DNA of 64,000 bases from Bacillus sp. REN3 (GCF_017912555.1 NZ_JAERSD010000007.1:62001-126000), one strand, 5' to 3'; positions 16,396 through 30,444 are shown, counted from the first letter of the stretch. Translations and numbers: made by a program. The notes: generated by a model from the letters alone, not told the origin.

Positions 16396-18894
16396 TTAAA
16401 TCCTACGTTTTAATAAAAGTGTTGCAATGATGACAAGAAATACAATCGATACAACTAAAACTAAAAGGCCAGTATAAACATTCAATGCAGGGTTGTCGAG
16501 CAAAGTGGAAGCTTCTCCATTGACAATCCTATTTATGTCCAAGTACGTGAAAGGTGATAGATGTGCAGCAGCGGCAAGGTAATGTTTACTTGCCATAAAT
16601 CCCCCGATTACGATGAATACTGTAGACACAAAAACAACGAATTGACTTTTGATAAAGATAGATAAGAATTGGCTTAGTATAAGAATAAAGAGCAATACCA
16701 CCAAGAATAAAGATATAATTTGCATGAGATACAATCTTAAGGGAATGAATTGAAATCCATAATAAATGGATTTCATGCCTGAATAGTCGGTTGTACTAGA
16801 CTCACTCAATCCATCATAATGAAGGATAGGGTAATTCCAATCACCAAACCGGTCGAACACCGTTCCAATTAAGATGACAATTCCGAATAAAATTAAGCAT
16901 GTGATAATTGATACAATAGCTGAATGAAGTACTTTCCCATAAAAAATCGCTTGTTCTGAAACTGGCTGTGTCCGCAAAAAGGAGATTGTCGGGCGTTTCC
17001 CCCTCTCATAAGCCAGCCCTCCACCCACTAAAAACAACAGGAAAACTAGCGGCAGGAAATGGGCGTTTTGCTGGAAGAATAAATAAAGAGAAAATAGCCC
17101 ATTATCATCTATTCTTTCATTGTTTACTATCCATTCCCTTGACAGTTTTTTCGTATTAGTATGGATATTTAAAAGAAGTCCCCCGGATGAAAGAGGACGT
17201 ATCTTATGCTTTAAAAGCCACTGCTTTTCTGCGATGCTGGCATCCATTGTAAATTGTCCAATATCATCAACGACACTGTAGGATGAATTAAATTCTCCGT
17301 TTATTAAACGATTATCAAACAATTGATATTCAATTAAATGAATATAATTCCCTTTCTTATAGTCAGCTATTGCCAGACTGATAAGGTCCGCTAATTCTCT
17401 ATGAGCGTTTAAGGCAATTTCTTGTTCGTTTAGTTGCTTCATTAAATAAGAGGTATCCTCTTCCTCCTTTAAGGCTGTCTGCAGGTCATTCTTTATATCA
17501 TTTAAGAATTGTTCTTGGAACGGAATATCAACTTCAATAAAGCCGATTCTGGCCCTCTCCAAATTAGCTAAGAATTCCTGCTCCTTTTCTTTTGCTTCTT
17601 GAGAAATAAAAGCATAGCCGCAAGCGATAAAAATAATCGAAATCGCTAAAACAAACCGATAATTCCCTTTCCTTATCAATTTCCTCCATTCAAAAACGAC
17701 GATCTTCCATAAAGAGTTCCTTCTAGCACTTGTCGCTCCCTTTCGAAAGGGCTTCTTGATTATCCTGGAATCTAAAAGGCTATATTCTCGTTCAGGCAGA
17801 TAGACGGACAGGAAAATCAAAAACAAACTCCAAACAAATGCGCTAATGACATATAGACCGTCTTTAGAATCAGGCACCGCAGTCAATAACGGTTCTAAAT
17901 GAAGTAAGTAAAAGGGATTGAGCGGATTCTTTAAAATTCCTGCCATGCTCGTCAACAAATATCCAGCAAATAAAAGTGAAAACGTAATGACCAGGGCATT
18001 AAAGGTGTTTTGCATTCGGGTGCCAATGAATAAGGCCAAACTGAATGAAAATATCAACGCACCTATGAATAAAGCAATACTTTTTAATATATATATGACG
18101 GTTGAAACAATTTCGACTTCTGCTCCATTAAAGACAACTTGCGGATATTCCAAACGCAACGGCTGTTCTCCAAATGCCATTGGAATCAACAAACCAAGAC
18201 AGATGACGAATAAAATATACACCAGTGACACTAGCAAGATACTTACATACTTCGAAGTTAGCAGATCCCTCTGTGTAATCGGTTGTGTTCTTAACATTAA
18301 GATTGTCTTTTGGTCCTTCTCCTGTGTCAAAGTGGTCCCAAAGAAAAATAGCAGGATTACAAGCCCGGCAAGTCCGATAAACAGGCTGCTTAACTGCTTT
18401 AATATCAGGTGGGCAGAAGTAGGATATTCTTCATTTTCATATGGAAGGTTGTTGTCGCGCATATAGTCATTTTTCTTCACAGCTATTACTTTTTCCATGC
18501 CTTGCAAAGGAGGAAATACTCCTCCAGCCATTTCAAATCGGCCCAAACTGTCAAGGAATTCTCCTTGCAGTTTAGGAATCTCGTCCCACTTTTTGCGCTC
18601 AACAGCGATTTGCCAATTATACAAGGCGTACCTTGCTTCCACGATATATTCATGCTGCAGTAATCCAGGTTCATCAAGGAGACCTTCTTTCCGTTTTCCT
18701 TCTAGGTCTGTCTGGATCTGTTCAGCCGCATTTTCGTATTCTACAATTTCTTCCTTTAACTTGATAACCCATTCATTCTGCTGGGAAGCATTGAAATGAA
18801 AAAGGTATGCCGCGCTGATAAGAATGATCAGGAAAAGCCACCATATCTTTTTTTGTCTCCAAATTTTCTTCAGTTCAAAGGTTAAAAGATTCAT
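16396..18894 (-). CDS. ABC-2 type permease, internally duplicated
   Basis: An 832-residue membrane permease made of two similar halves. Each half begins with a short amphipathic start and one transmembrane segment (FELKKIWRQKKIWWLFL at 6–22; FEWRKLIRKGNYRFVLAI at 401–418). Each then has a large extracellular helical domain and a block of transmembrane segments opening with the same cytoplasmic motif, LRTQPITQRDLL (201–212) and LRTQPVSEQAIF (640–651). The second half lacks nothing obvious. A normal exporter uses two such chains, so one fused chain may provide the whole channel. Its start codon overlaps the stop of the ATPase gene by four bases (ATGA). Substrate is unknown; a peptide or antibiotic is usual for this class. 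It is cargo of the Tn7-like element. Confidence 0.8.
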   Translation of the reverse strand: MNLLTFELKKIWRQKKIWWLFLIILISAAYLFHFNASQQNEWVIKLKEEIVEYENAAEQIQTDLEGKRKEGLLDEPGLLQHEYIVEARYALYNWQIAVERKKWDEIPKLQGEFLDSLGRFEMAGGVFPPLQGMEKVIAVKKNDYMRDNNLPYENEEYPTSAHLILKQLSSLFIGLAGLVILLFFFGTTLTQEKDQKTILMLRTQPITQRDLLTSKYVSILLVSLVYILFVICLGLLIPMAFGEQPLRLEYPQVVFNGAEVEIVSTVIYILKSIALFIGALIFSFSLALFIGTRMQNTFNALVITFSLLFAGYLLTSMAGILKNPLNPFYLLHLEPLLTAVPDSKDGLYVISAFVWSLFLIFLSVYLPEREYSLLDSRIIKKPFRKGATSARRNSLWKIVVFEWRKLIRKGNYRFVLAISIIFIACGYAFISQEAKEKEQEFLANLERARIGFIEVDIPFQEQFLNDIKNDLQTALKEEEDTSYLMKQLNEQEIALNAHRELADLISLAIADYKKGNYIHLIEYQLFDNRLINGEFNSSYSVVDDIGQFTMDASIAEKQWLLKHKIRPLSSGGLLLNIHTNTKKLSREWIVNNERIDDNGLFSLYLFFQQNAHFLPLVFLLFLVGGGLAYERGKRPTISFLRTQPVSEQAIFYGKVLHSAIVSIITCLILFGIVILIGTVFDRFGDWNYPILHYDGLSESSTTDYSGMKSIYYGFQFIPLRLYLMQIISLFLVVLLFILILSQFLSIFIKSQFVVFVSTVFIVIGGFMASKHYLAAAAHLSPFTYLDINRIVNGEASTLLDNPALNVYTGLLVLVVSIVFLVIIATLLLKRRI

Positions 18895-19778
18895 AAGATC
18901 TCTTCCTTTTTTCCAAAAATCATCTGATACCGTTCCTCGGAACCGATGGCTTTTTTCTCGATGTTCAATACTTGCACCTCATGGGTACTTAACTGTTTGA
19001 ACAACTGACTTAAAGAAGCATCTCCCAAACTTACAATCAGTTGATTTTCTTTTCCGTGCTCAGCTACTATACCTGCGGCACTCAAAACCCCGATCACCTT
19101 TTCTGGCTGCTGAACTGTAAGCTCATAAGCAACTTTTTCATGGAGAGATAAATCTTCTTCAATGAGCTGGCCATTTTTTAAAAAGAGAATATGGGATGTC
19201 ACTCTATCAATCTCGGACAGATTATGGGAGGAGAGAATAATGGCTGTACCTTCCTTATTCAACTCCAGCAGCAACTTCCTTACCCGGATGGCACTTGTTG
19301 GATCAAGGCCGTTTAGAGGCTCGTCCAGAATCAGAAGCTTTGGCTCGTTCACAATTGCCATGGTAAGTAAAAGATGCTGCTTCATCCCTAAAGAATACTT
19401 GCCAACTTTTTTATGCAAATAGCTTTCCATTCCAACCCGTTCAGCTGCAGATAGGATTTGTCCTTTCGAAATGCCCTGGACATCCCCGATAAATTGAAGA
19501 TGGTCATAGCCTGTCAAATAATCATAGAGGACAGAGTTATCCTGCATAAAAGAAACATAGCGAAAAATTTCCGGATCTTTATTGGTACGATTTAAAATTT
19601 TCACCTTGCCATGGTCCGGGCTGATCAAGTTGGTGACGATTCCAAGAAGGGTAGACTTTCCCGATCCATTCGGTCCAACCAAAGCAACGATTTCAGGCTG
19701 ATGAATCCGGATGCTCACTCCATGTAACACTTTTTCTTTTCCATATGATTTTTGTATTTCTTCAACAGATAAAATCAT
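18891..19778 (-). CDS. ABC transporter ATP-binding protein
   Basis: The ATPase of the pair with the adjacent permease. Counted from the chosen start, Walker A is GPNGSGKST (about 32–40), the signature is YSLGMKQ in place of LSGGQ, Walker B is LLILDEPLNGLD and the switch histidine lies in SSHNLSEID. A C-terminal extension of about 85 residues resembles the regulatory tail of CcmA/BcrA-type ATPases. I start at the ATG at 19,778 because GGGAG lies 7 bases upstream; 12 further in-frame codons upstream lack a binding site. Two genes in ATGA overlap with no regulator nearby suggests constitutive expression of a self-contained exporter. Confidence 0.85.
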   Translation of the reverse strand: MILSVEEIQKSYGKEKVLHGVSIRIHQPEIVALVGPNGSGKSTLLGIVTNLISPDHGKVKILNRTNKDPEIFRYVSFMQDNSVLYDYLTGYDHLQFIGDVQGISKGQILSAAERVGMESYLHKKVGKYSLGMKQHLLLTMAIVNEPKLLILDEPLNGLDPTSAIRVRKLLLELNKEGTAIILSSHNLSEIDRVTSHILFLKNGQLIEEDLSLHEKVAYELTVQQPEKVIGVLSAAGIVAEHGKENQLIVSLGDASLSQLFKQLSTHEVQVLNIEKKAIGSEERYQMIFGKKEEIL

Positions 19779-19848
19779 GTTTATCTCCCGTATAGAAATA
19801 ATATATGATTGCATAATTATAACATATATTTCATTGTTTTTACTTTTC

Positions 19849-20027
19849 TTAAAATTTTTTACATTTATTTTTTTGACTATATAGTAAATTTAACGGTACT
19901 TTTATGTTTTTTGAAGTTTTCATTGAGGGATATTCTAATATTGGCAAGTATTCTTCATCTGCAGAACAGAGTGGTTCCAGCCGTTGCACAACGGCAACCT
20001 TCTGTTGGAATAGAGGCCGATTACAAC
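19849..20027 (-). pseudogene. Short coding-like remnant, origin unknown
   Basis: An open minus-strand stretch of about 55 codons reads NRPLFQQKVAVVQRLEPLC and SADEEYLPILEYPS before a lysine-rich end and a stop at 19,849. It has no start codon or ribosome binding site, and its composition is protein-like. It follows the broken TniQ fragment in a different frame, so it could be the far end of the same gene or of another transposition gene after a deletion. I cannot name a family. Confidence 0.35.
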
Positions 20028-20161
20028 ACTACATCTGCTAAACGAGTAACATAACTTGTCAAACATTCAGTATAAGGAGTACCTATTCTAATTGGTTCTA
20101 AATTATACAAACGGCTAACTGACTCTAAATTGTCTTCAGTTTTTAATGATTTAGTATCCAT
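20021..20161 (-). pseudogene. tniQ: Truncated TniQ/TnsD N-terminus
   Basis: A 46-codon fragment starting at an ATG with AAGGTG about 7 bases upstream. Residues 16–43 (SRLYNLEPIRIGTPYTECL, then TSYVTRLAD) carry the conserved opening of TniQ-family proteins, in which a Leu-Glu-Pro-x-x-x-Gly-x-x-Tyr-x-Glu/Ser-x-Leu-x-Ser-Tyr-x-x-Arg-Leu-Ala pattern leads into zinc-binding segments. The reading frame then stops and the rest (several hundred residues in intact proteins) is absent. TniQ/TnsD proteins choose the target site of Tn7-like transposons. It lies about 225 bases inside the right terminal repeat and reads inward. Confidence 0.65.
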
Positions 20162-20267
20162 TTCCACACCTTCTAGATTTGCAAAATACTTTTTCAAAGG
20201 GTATTTTTACCATCAAATGAAATTACATACAAAGTTTTTTTATATATAGGGGGTTACCTAAGTTAGG

Positions 20268-20303
20268 CAAAAAAAAAAAGACAGTAGGTTAACTACAGTC
20301 TTC
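20268..20303 (-). terminator. Hairpin terminator inside the right end
   Basis: On the minus strand GACTGTAG, loop TTAAC, CTACTGTC (one mismatch), then ten T. It would stop transcripts coming from the ssrA side before the transposon's genes. Confidence 0.6.
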
Positions 20304-20361
20304 TTGAAATATATGAAGCATATATTTGCCGAGAGTTTATTGAAGCATATCATTGACATTC

Positions 20362-20386
20362 TGGCAAAATTATGGGTAAAATCACA
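20362..20386 (-). repeat. Right terminal inverted repeat of the Tn7-like element
   Basis: On the minus strand it begins TGTGATTTTACCC and ends TTTTGCCA. An inverted inner motif, TTGCCGAGAGTTT, lies at 20,326–20,338, and an 11-base direct repeat ending GAAGCATAT occurs twice nearby. Confidence 0.65.
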
Positions 20387-20420
20387 AAAATAAAAAACCA
20401 CCAACATATGTATTGGTGGA
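20387..20420 (-). terminator. Terminator of ssrA
   Basis: On the minus strand CCACCAA, loop TACATATG, TTGGTGG, then TTTTTTATTTTT. The stem uses the CCA end of the tmRNA itself. The transposon tip starts within the T-tract. Confidence 0.7.
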
Positions 20421-20773
20421 GACGGTGGGAGTTGAACCCACGTCCAAAGGCATTGCCACTTAAGCTTCTACGAGTGTAGTCGGCATATTCGTGATTCGCT
20501 GGTCCTTTTGCCTGCCGACAGGCGGCCGGCCAGCTAGCCTGGTTGTTCTCTTCCTTCATCCTCAGGCGGTGGAATCCGGCGTAGCCCACTAAGAGTGAGT
20601 CCGCTACCCTACCACATGGGCGATGGAGGGGCGAACCGCTAAAGCGCTATTAGGCAGCTAAAGCGAAGTTGTTGTTTTCTTTGCCAGTTATAGGCGTTGA
20701 CGTTTTTACGAGGCCGATCCCCTCGACTCGCAACTTAAGCTCAAACTACCCCTGTCGAATCCGTAACGTCCCC
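20414..20773 (-). ncRNA. ssrA: Transfer-messenger RNA (tmRNA)
   Basis: A 360-base tmRNA. The 5' end is GGGGACGTTACGGATTCGAC and the 3' end GGGTTCAACTCCCACC...CCACCA; these close the tRNA-like alanine-accepting domain, with CCA encoded. The tag frame runs from 20,685 to the TAA at 20,650 and encodes GKENNNFALAA, giving the tag (A)GKENNNFALAA once the tmRNA-borne alanine is added; the ALAA end is the ClpXP degradation signal. It rescues stalled ribosomes together with SmpB, whose gene lies directly upstream on the same strand. The 3' end abuts the transposon-like element. Confidence 0.95.
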
Positions 20774-20920
20774 ATGATAAAAGGCTTCTGTATCTGTGAT
20801 ACAGACGTCCGGAAAACTCGGAGAGCCGAGCAAAAGGAATTGCGTCACATTAAAGTGACAATTATTATTATAACACATTAGGTGTTTTTTTCAACTGGTA
20901 CACTCTTCCACAGCTCAGGA

Positions 20921-21388
20921 TTACATTTTCTGGCGTTCCCGGAAAGCCCGCTCGATGTCGCGCTTGGCCTCTTTTCTCTTCAGCGTTTCGCGCTTATCGT
21001 AATTCTTCTTCCCTTTCCCAAGTCCAATCAAAACCTTTGCATAGCCATCCTTCAAATAAATTTTCAAAGGCACAAGCGCATAGCCCGCTTCCTTCGTTTG
21101 GCCAAGAAGCTGGTTGATCTGACGCTTATGGAGCAGCAGCTTCCTTGTCCTCAGCGGATCATGGTTGTAGCGGTTCCCCTGCTCATATGGACTGATGTGC
21201 ATGTTATGCAGAAAGATTTCCCCGTTCTGGATTTTCGCATATGAATCCTTCAACTGGACACGTCCGGCGCGGATCGATTTGATTTCTGTGCCTTGAAGGA
21301 CAATCCCGGCTTCATATGTTTCCTCTATAAAATAATCATGGTTCGCCTTCTTATTCTGGGCGACCACCTTTCCCTCACCTTTTGGCAT
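20921..21388 (-). CDS. smpB: SsrA-binding protein SmpB
   Basis: A 155-residue RNA-binding beta-barrel protein, the normal length. It binds tmRNA and places its C-terminal tail in the empty decoding centre so trans-translation can begin. Hallmarks are [40 protein letters not shown], the [20 protein letters not shown] block, and a basic tail ending in [20 protein letters not shown] precedes the ATG. It lies between rnr and ssrA in the order secG–est–rnr–smpB–ssrA, the B. subtilis arrangement, and shares function with both neighbours, since RNase R degrades the faulty mRNAs. Confidence 0.96.
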   Translation of the reverse strand: MPKGEGKVVAQNKKANHDYFIEETYEAGIVLQGTEIKSIRAGRVQLKDSYAKIQNGEIFLHNMHISPYEQGNRYNHDPLRTRKLLLHKRQINQLLGQTKEAGYALVPLKIYLKDGYAKVLIGLGKGKKNYDKRETLKRKEAKRDIERAFRERQKM

Positions 21389-21493
21389 GGCATTCTTCCC
21401 CCTCTATGCCTTCCTATTGTAGCAAACAACGCCCTCTCCTACAATGGATATCAAGGCCAGCAGAGAGCTCCAATAGAGGAGCTCCCAACATGT

Positions 21494-23833
21494 CTATCTT
21501 CTCTTTTTGGACTTGCGTTTCGCTGCAGGAGCGTTTTCGTAAAACTTCTTCTTTTTGCTTTTCGAACCGGATCTGCTGCCGGATCCCTTGCCGCCTCTTT
21601 TTCCTTCTTCCTCTTTGCCTCGGCGTGGCTTTTTCTCGCTGCTTTTCGTCCTGAACACCTTAGGCGTTTCCGGTCGTTCACGGCGACGTGTCCCCTTCAT
21701 GCCGACGATCTCGAAATCGATCGAGCGTTCATCTTTGTTGACATTGATGACACGGACTGTGATTTCATCGCCAATGCGGAAGAAGTTCCCGGTACGTTCG
21801 CCGATCATGGCCATCTGGCGCTCATCGTAGCGGTAATAATCGTCTGTCATATAGCTGACATGGACAAGTCCTTCAATCGTATTCGGAAGTTCGACGAACA
21901 TCCCGAAATTCGTTACTGAGCTGATGATGCCATCGTATTCGTTACCGATTTTATCTTCCATGTATTCGGCTTTCTTCAACTCGTCTGTTTCGCGTTCAGC
22001 TTCCACAGCCCGGCGCTCCATGTTCGATGAATGCTCGGCAATGTCTGGCAGCAGCGCATTCCATTTTTCCTTCGTCGCTTGATTCATTTTTCCATCGATC
22101 AAATAGGTCCGGATAAGGCGATGGACAATCAAATCCGGGTAACGGCGGATCGGTGAAGTAAAATGGGTATAAAATTCGGTTGACAGGCCAAAGTGCCCGA
22201 GGCTTTCTGGATAATATTTCGCCTGTTGCATCGAACGGAGCATCACGGTCGAAATAACTATTTCCTCCGGCTTGCCCTGCACTTCCTCGATGATTTCCTG
22301 GAGCGCCCGCGGATGCACTGCATTGGCAGATCCTCTTACGATATAGCCAAAATTAGTAATGAACTCAAAGAATTTCCTCAGCTTGTCCTCTTTAGGATCT
22401 TCATGGATCCGATAAATGAACGGGACATCCAGCCAGTGGAAATGTTCAGCGACTGTTTCATTCGCTGCAAGCATGAATTCCTCGATCAGCTTTTCCGCCA
22501 CGGACCGTTCACGCAGGACAATATCCTGCGGCTTGCCTTCTTCATCGACAAGGACCTTCGATTCTTTAAAATCGAAATCGATCGCGCCCCGTGTCATCCT
22601 CTTATTACGAAGGATGGCAGCGAGCTCTTCCATCAGCTCGAACATTGGAACAAGCGACTCGTAACGCGAACGGGTTTCTTCGTCTTGATCAACGAGGATC
22701 CTGTTTACATCTTGGTAGGTCATCCGTTCCGTCGTCTTGATGACGCTCTGGAAAATTTCATGGTTGACAACCTGTCCGTCCTGAGTGATTTCCATCGTGC
22801 ACGAGAGGCTTAAGCGGTCTACCTTTGGATTCAGTGAACAAATTCCATTAGAGAGGCGATGCGGGATCATCGGGATGACCCTGTCCACCAAATAAACACT
22901 CGTGCCCCGCTCCTCCGCTTCCCGGTCAATCGGAGAGTCTTCCGTTACATAATGCGAAACGTCGGCAATGTGGACACCAAGCTTATAATTCCCGTTTTCC
23001 AGCCTAGTCACCTGGACAGCGTCATCGAGGTCTTTCGCATCCGCGCCATCAATCGTGACAATGACCTCATCGCGGAGGTCGCGGCGGCCGCCGATGTCAC
23101 TTTCATGGATCTGATCCGGCGTTTCATTCGCCTGCTGCAGGACTTCAGCCGGAAATTCAATTGGGAGCCCATGTTTGTGAATCACCGAAAGGATATCTAC
23201 GCCGGGATCGTTTTTATGCCCCAGAATCGCCGTTACTTCTCCTTCGGCACTTTTCCTGCCATCAGGGTAACTGGTTAGCTTGACGACCACTTTATGCCCT
23301 TCGACTGCCCCCATCGCCGCATCCTTTGGAATGAAAATATCGCTGTTGAATTTTTTATCGTCAGGAATCACAAAACCGAAATGCTTGCTTTCTGTATAGG
23401 TCCCGACGATTTGCGTCACACCTCTTTCAAGGATTCGGATGACGGTTCCTTCACGGCGCTGTCCTGAGCTGTCAGAGGACACCCTGACAAGGACCGTATC
23501 ACCATTCATCGCGTTGTTGGTTTCATTTGGAGGGATAAAAATGTCATCCATCCCCGGCTCATCAGTAATGACGAACGCAAACCCCTTCGCATGCGCGCTC
23601 AGGCGGCCGCGCACCAGATTCATTTTTTCAGGCAGCCCGTAGCGATCGCTCCTTGTGCGGACCACAAGCCCCTTTTCCTCCATGACAACCAAAGCCTTGA
23701 CAAAATCCTTGAATGTTGAAGAATCATGGATGCCAAATGCGCTTTCCAGCTCCTGGACGGTTAGCGGCTTATAGGCTTCGTCCTTCATATAATGCAGCAG
23801 CCGGTCTATATGCCCTTGAATATTTTCGTCCAT
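21494..23833 (-). CDS. rnr: Ribonuclease R
   Basis: A 779-residue processive 3'-to-5' exoribonuclease that degrades structured RNA and takes part in trans-translation. Domains in order are an N-terminal winged helix (about 1–65), cold-shock-like RNA-binding domains (about 70–220), the RNB catalytic domain with [15 protein letters not shown] carrying the metal-binding aspartates (about 262–276), an S1 domain ([19 protein letters not shown]), and a Lys/Arg/Ser/Gly-rich tail. I start at the ATG at 23,833 because AAGGAGGGG lies 6 bases upstream; the in-frame ATG 6 codons earlier has no site. It is 30 bases downstream of the esterase gene and in one operon with it. Confidence 0.95.
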   Translation of the reverse strand: MDENIQGHIDRLLHYMKDEAYKPLTVQELESAFGIHDSSTFKDFVKALVVMEEKGLVVRTRSDRYGLPEKMNLVRGRLSAHAKGFAFVITDEPGMDDIFIPPNETNNAMNGDTVLVRVSSDSSGQRREGTVIRILERGVTQIVGTYTESKHFGFVIPDDKKFNSDIFIPKDAAMGAVEGHKVVVKLTSYPDGRKSAEGEVTAILGHKNDPGVDILSVIHKHGLPIEFPAEVLQQANETPDQIHESDIGGRRDLRDEVIVTIDGADAKDLDDAVQVTRLENGNYKLGVHIADVSHYVTEDSPIDREAEERGTSVYLVDRVIPMIPHRLSNGICSLNPKVDRLSLSCTMEITQDGQVVNHEIFQSVIKTTERMTYQDVNRILVDQDEETRSRYESLVPMFELMEELAAILRNKRMTRGAIDFDFKESKVLVDEEGKPQDIVLRERSVAEKLIEEFMLAANETVAEHFHWLDVPFIYRIHEDPKEDKLRKFFEFITNFGYIVRGSANAVHPRALQEIIEEVQGKPEEIVISTVMLRSMQQAKYYPESLGHFGLSTEFYTHFTSPIRRYPDLIVHRLIRTYLIDGKMNQATKEKWNALLPDIAEHSSNMERRAVEAERETDELKKAEYMEDKIGNEYDGIISSVTNFGMFVELPNTIEGLVHVSYMTDDYYRYDERQMAMIGERTGNFFRIGDEITVRVINVNKDERSIDFEIVGMKGTRRRERPETPKVFRTKSSEKKPRRGKEEEGKRGGKGSGSRSGSKSKKKKFYENAPAAKRKSKKRR

Positions 23834-23863
23834 CACAAACCCCTCCTTCATAACGACTCTTTT

Positions 23864-24610
23864 TTATTCTTTCCAATTCAGCGTCTCTAGAAACTCATAC
23901 ACATCCTCGTGCAGCTGGTCACGCTCTTTGTCAAGCGTGATCACATGCCCAGACTCTTCATACCATTTGATCTTTTTATGCTCTGATTCTACTTCGTTGT
24001 ATATGATGTTGGCGCTGTCCGGATTGATGATGTGGTCGTGCCTTGCCTGGACAACGAAGGTTGGTGCATAGATCATGTCAACATTATCCCTGACCTCGGC
24101 AATCAAATCCTGTAATGACTTAAGCGTACCCATTGTCTTTTTTGACAGCTCCTCCACCTCTGCCTTGATCTGGTCCTCAGGTTTTCCTTCCATCTTCTTA
24201 TATTCTTTTGCATACTCGAGCACCCCATGATACATGACTTCCTCGGCCTTGATGTACATGGGTGCACACATCGTTACGATTCCCTTAACCGGGACAGTGT
24301 AGCCAAGTTTCAAGGACAGTACGCCGCCAAGCGATAAACCGGCGACTGCGATTTCTTCATAGCCTTCGCTTTTCAGAAATTCATAGCCGGCTACAGCATC
24401 CTTCCACCAATCTTCTGGCCCTGTATGTATCAGCTCTTCCGGCGGAACCCCATGGCCTTTGAAAATCGGGGCATGGCAAGTGTAGCCCTTTCCTTCTAAA
24501 AATCGACCCAGCATCCTGACGTCCGCTGAATTCCCGGTGAAACCGTGCAGGAGCAGCACAGCTCTTTTTCCTGCTTTAAAAGTAAATGGTCTTGGTACTA
24601 ACTTTCTCAT
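23864..24610 (-). CDS. est: Carboxylesterase, Est30/YvaK type
   Basis: A 248-residue alpha/beta-hydrolase matching the Est30 carboxylesterases of Geobacillus and YvaK of B. subtilis. It hydrolyses short acyl esters in the cytoplasm. Visible elements are the oxyanion-hole region [11 protein letters not shown] (about 19–29), the nucleophile elbow GLSLGG (Ser about 94), the acid in ARHDHIINP, and the histidine in [14 protein letters not shown]. No signal peptide is present. It lies between secG and rnr as in B. subtilis; its link to secretion or RNA decay is not understood. Confidence 0.9.
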   Translation of the reverse strand: MRKLVPRPFTFKAGKRAVLLLHGFTGNSADVRMLGRFLEGKGYTCHAPIFKGHGVPPEELIHTGPEDWWKDAVAGYEFLKSEGYEEIAVAGLSLGGVLSLKLGYTVPVKGIVTMCAPMYIKAEEVMYHGVLEYAKEYKKMEGKPEDQIKAEVEELSKKTMGTLKSLQDLIAEVRDNVDMIYAPTFVVQARHDHIINPDSANIIYNEVESEHKKIKWYEESGHVITLDKERDQLHEDVYEFLETLNWKE

Positions 24611-24805
24611 TTTTCTACTCCCTCTATGTCAAAAACATTTCATTGATTGAATATCTTCCTTAGTTTTAACAAACCGGAAGTGAACATTCCAATAAAAAGC
24701 CTTTCTATATTTCATTACCCATAAAATCAGGAATTATGTGATGATCTGCTGCCAGGGTTGGCCTGCCACCAATGGACCCGGCATTGGATCTGCCTTCCTG
24801 AACAC

Positions 24806-24840
24806 AGCAAGACCCAGCCTCAATGGAAGCCGGGTCTGTG
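24806..24840 (-). terminator. Possible terminator after secG
   Basis: On the minus strand AGACCCGGCTTCC, loop ATTGA, GGCTGGGTCT, then TTGCTGT. The T-tract is weak, so read-through into est is likely. Confidence 0.4.
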
Positions 24841-24848
24841 TGTTTGTA

Positions 24849-25082
24849 TTATAGCTTGAAATAAGTTACGGCAATAGTCAGGATGAAGAACAGGACAGAC
24901 AAAACAATCGTGATGCGGTGGAGGACAAGGTCCAGGCCTCTTGCCTTCTGCTTGCCGAACAATTGCTCAGCGCCCCCAGAAATCGCACCGGAAAGGCCAG
25001 CACTCTTTCCTGATTGAAGCAGGACTACCCCAATCAGCCCAATACTGACAATGACTAAAAGTACTACTAAAAATGTATGCAT
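24849..25082 (-). CDS. secG: Preprotein translocase subunit SecG
   Basis: A 77-residue protein with two transmembrane segments (2–21 and 55–75) joined by the conserved cytoplasmic loop [21 protein letters not shown]. SecG associates with SecYE and aids the SecA-driven export cycle. Length and topology are normal for Gram-positive SecG. It is the first gene before est, rnr, smpB and ssrA. Confidence 0.95.
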   Translation of the reverse strand: MHTFLVVLLVIVSIGLIGVVLLQSGKSAGLSGAISGGAEQLFGKQKARGLDLVLHRITIVLSVLFFILTIAVTYFKL

Positions 25083-25272
25083 GACGAACCTCCCGAAAAA
25101 CTGCTTAACAGTATTTTAAATTTATCACATTTTCTGTAATGAAACAATACTTGTCCGAATAGTTAGTTGTGATTTAAGGATCGGCGTGAAGGAATCCTTC
25201 TGGGATAATCTTCGCGCGGACCCTGGGACTTGTCCTGATGTCCTTGAATACGATCGGTTTAAAAAGAAAAAT

Positions 25273-25336
25273 GAAGCAGGAGAACCGTCCCTTTGCTTCA
25301 AAAGAAAACGAAGCAGGAGAACCGTCCCCCTGCTTC
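25273..25336. repeat. Two tandem hairpin units after eno
   Basis: The unit GAAGCAGGAGAACCGTCCC occurs at 25,273 and 25,310, each followed by a TGCTTC arm that pairs with its GAAGCA start. On the minus strand the copy at 25,310–25,336 gives GAAGCAGG...CCTGCTTC followed by GTTTTCTTTT, so it can terminate eno. The near-identical second unit indicates a mobile or duplicated terminator-like repeat. Confidence 0.6.
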
Positions 25337-25343
25337 ATTTTAT

Positions 25344-26699
<1,356 letters not shown>

Positions 26700-26750
26700 T
26701 TAATGAACCGGACGTCTTTACGCAAGCATTTCGACTGTCCGTAAAATGAT

Positions 26751-30355
<3,605 letters not shown>

Positions 30356-30380
30356 GGCTAGAGACCTCCTTTATGAATAG

Positions 30381-30396
30381 CACCATCTAGATGGTG
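30381..30396. promoter_or_regulatory. Perfect 16-bp palindrome upstream of pgk
   Basis: CACCATCTAGATGGTG, just upstream of the pgk ribosome binding site. It may be an RNA hairpin affecting pgk translation or a processing site; no regulator is identified. Confidence 0.4.
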
Positions 30397-30404
30397 TCAT
30401 GACA

Positions 30405-30444
30405 GAAAAAAGGGGAGAGGGACTTTACCCCGCTCCCCTTTTTC
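30405..30444 (-). terminator. Hairpin between gap and pgk, likely partial terminator
   Basis: AAAAAAGGGGAG and CTCCCCTTTTT pair around a 15-base loop. It would end the cggR–gap message, with some read-through into pgk. Confidence 0.7.

Larger units (their letters stand above)
15191..20386. mobile_element. Decayed Tn7-like transposon beside ssrA
   Basis: The interval is bounded by 25-bp imperfect inverted repeats (20 of 25 identical), each starting TGTGA and ending TTGCCA, with TG...CA tips. Further copies of the same motif lie inside the ends. Near the right end is a 46-codon minus-strand fragment that matches the start of TniQ/TnsD proteins. No TnsA, TnsB or TnsC gene remains, so the element is immobile on its own. 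Its cargo is an ABC transporter and a group II intron remnant. The right tip lies 28 bases from the 3' end of ssrA, immediately past its terminator, similar in kind to Tn7 inserting just past glmS. Flanking bases are AAAAA and AAAAT, so a 5-bp target duplication is possible but not provable in an A-tract. Confidence 0.65.

Noticed and set aside
20350-20589. Open frame on the minus strand across the ssrA 3' part
   Set aside because: It lies within tmRNA; only the short tag frame is translated.
22193-22813. 206-codon frame antisense to rnr
   Set aside because: Shadow of the RNase R reading frame with no start signal.
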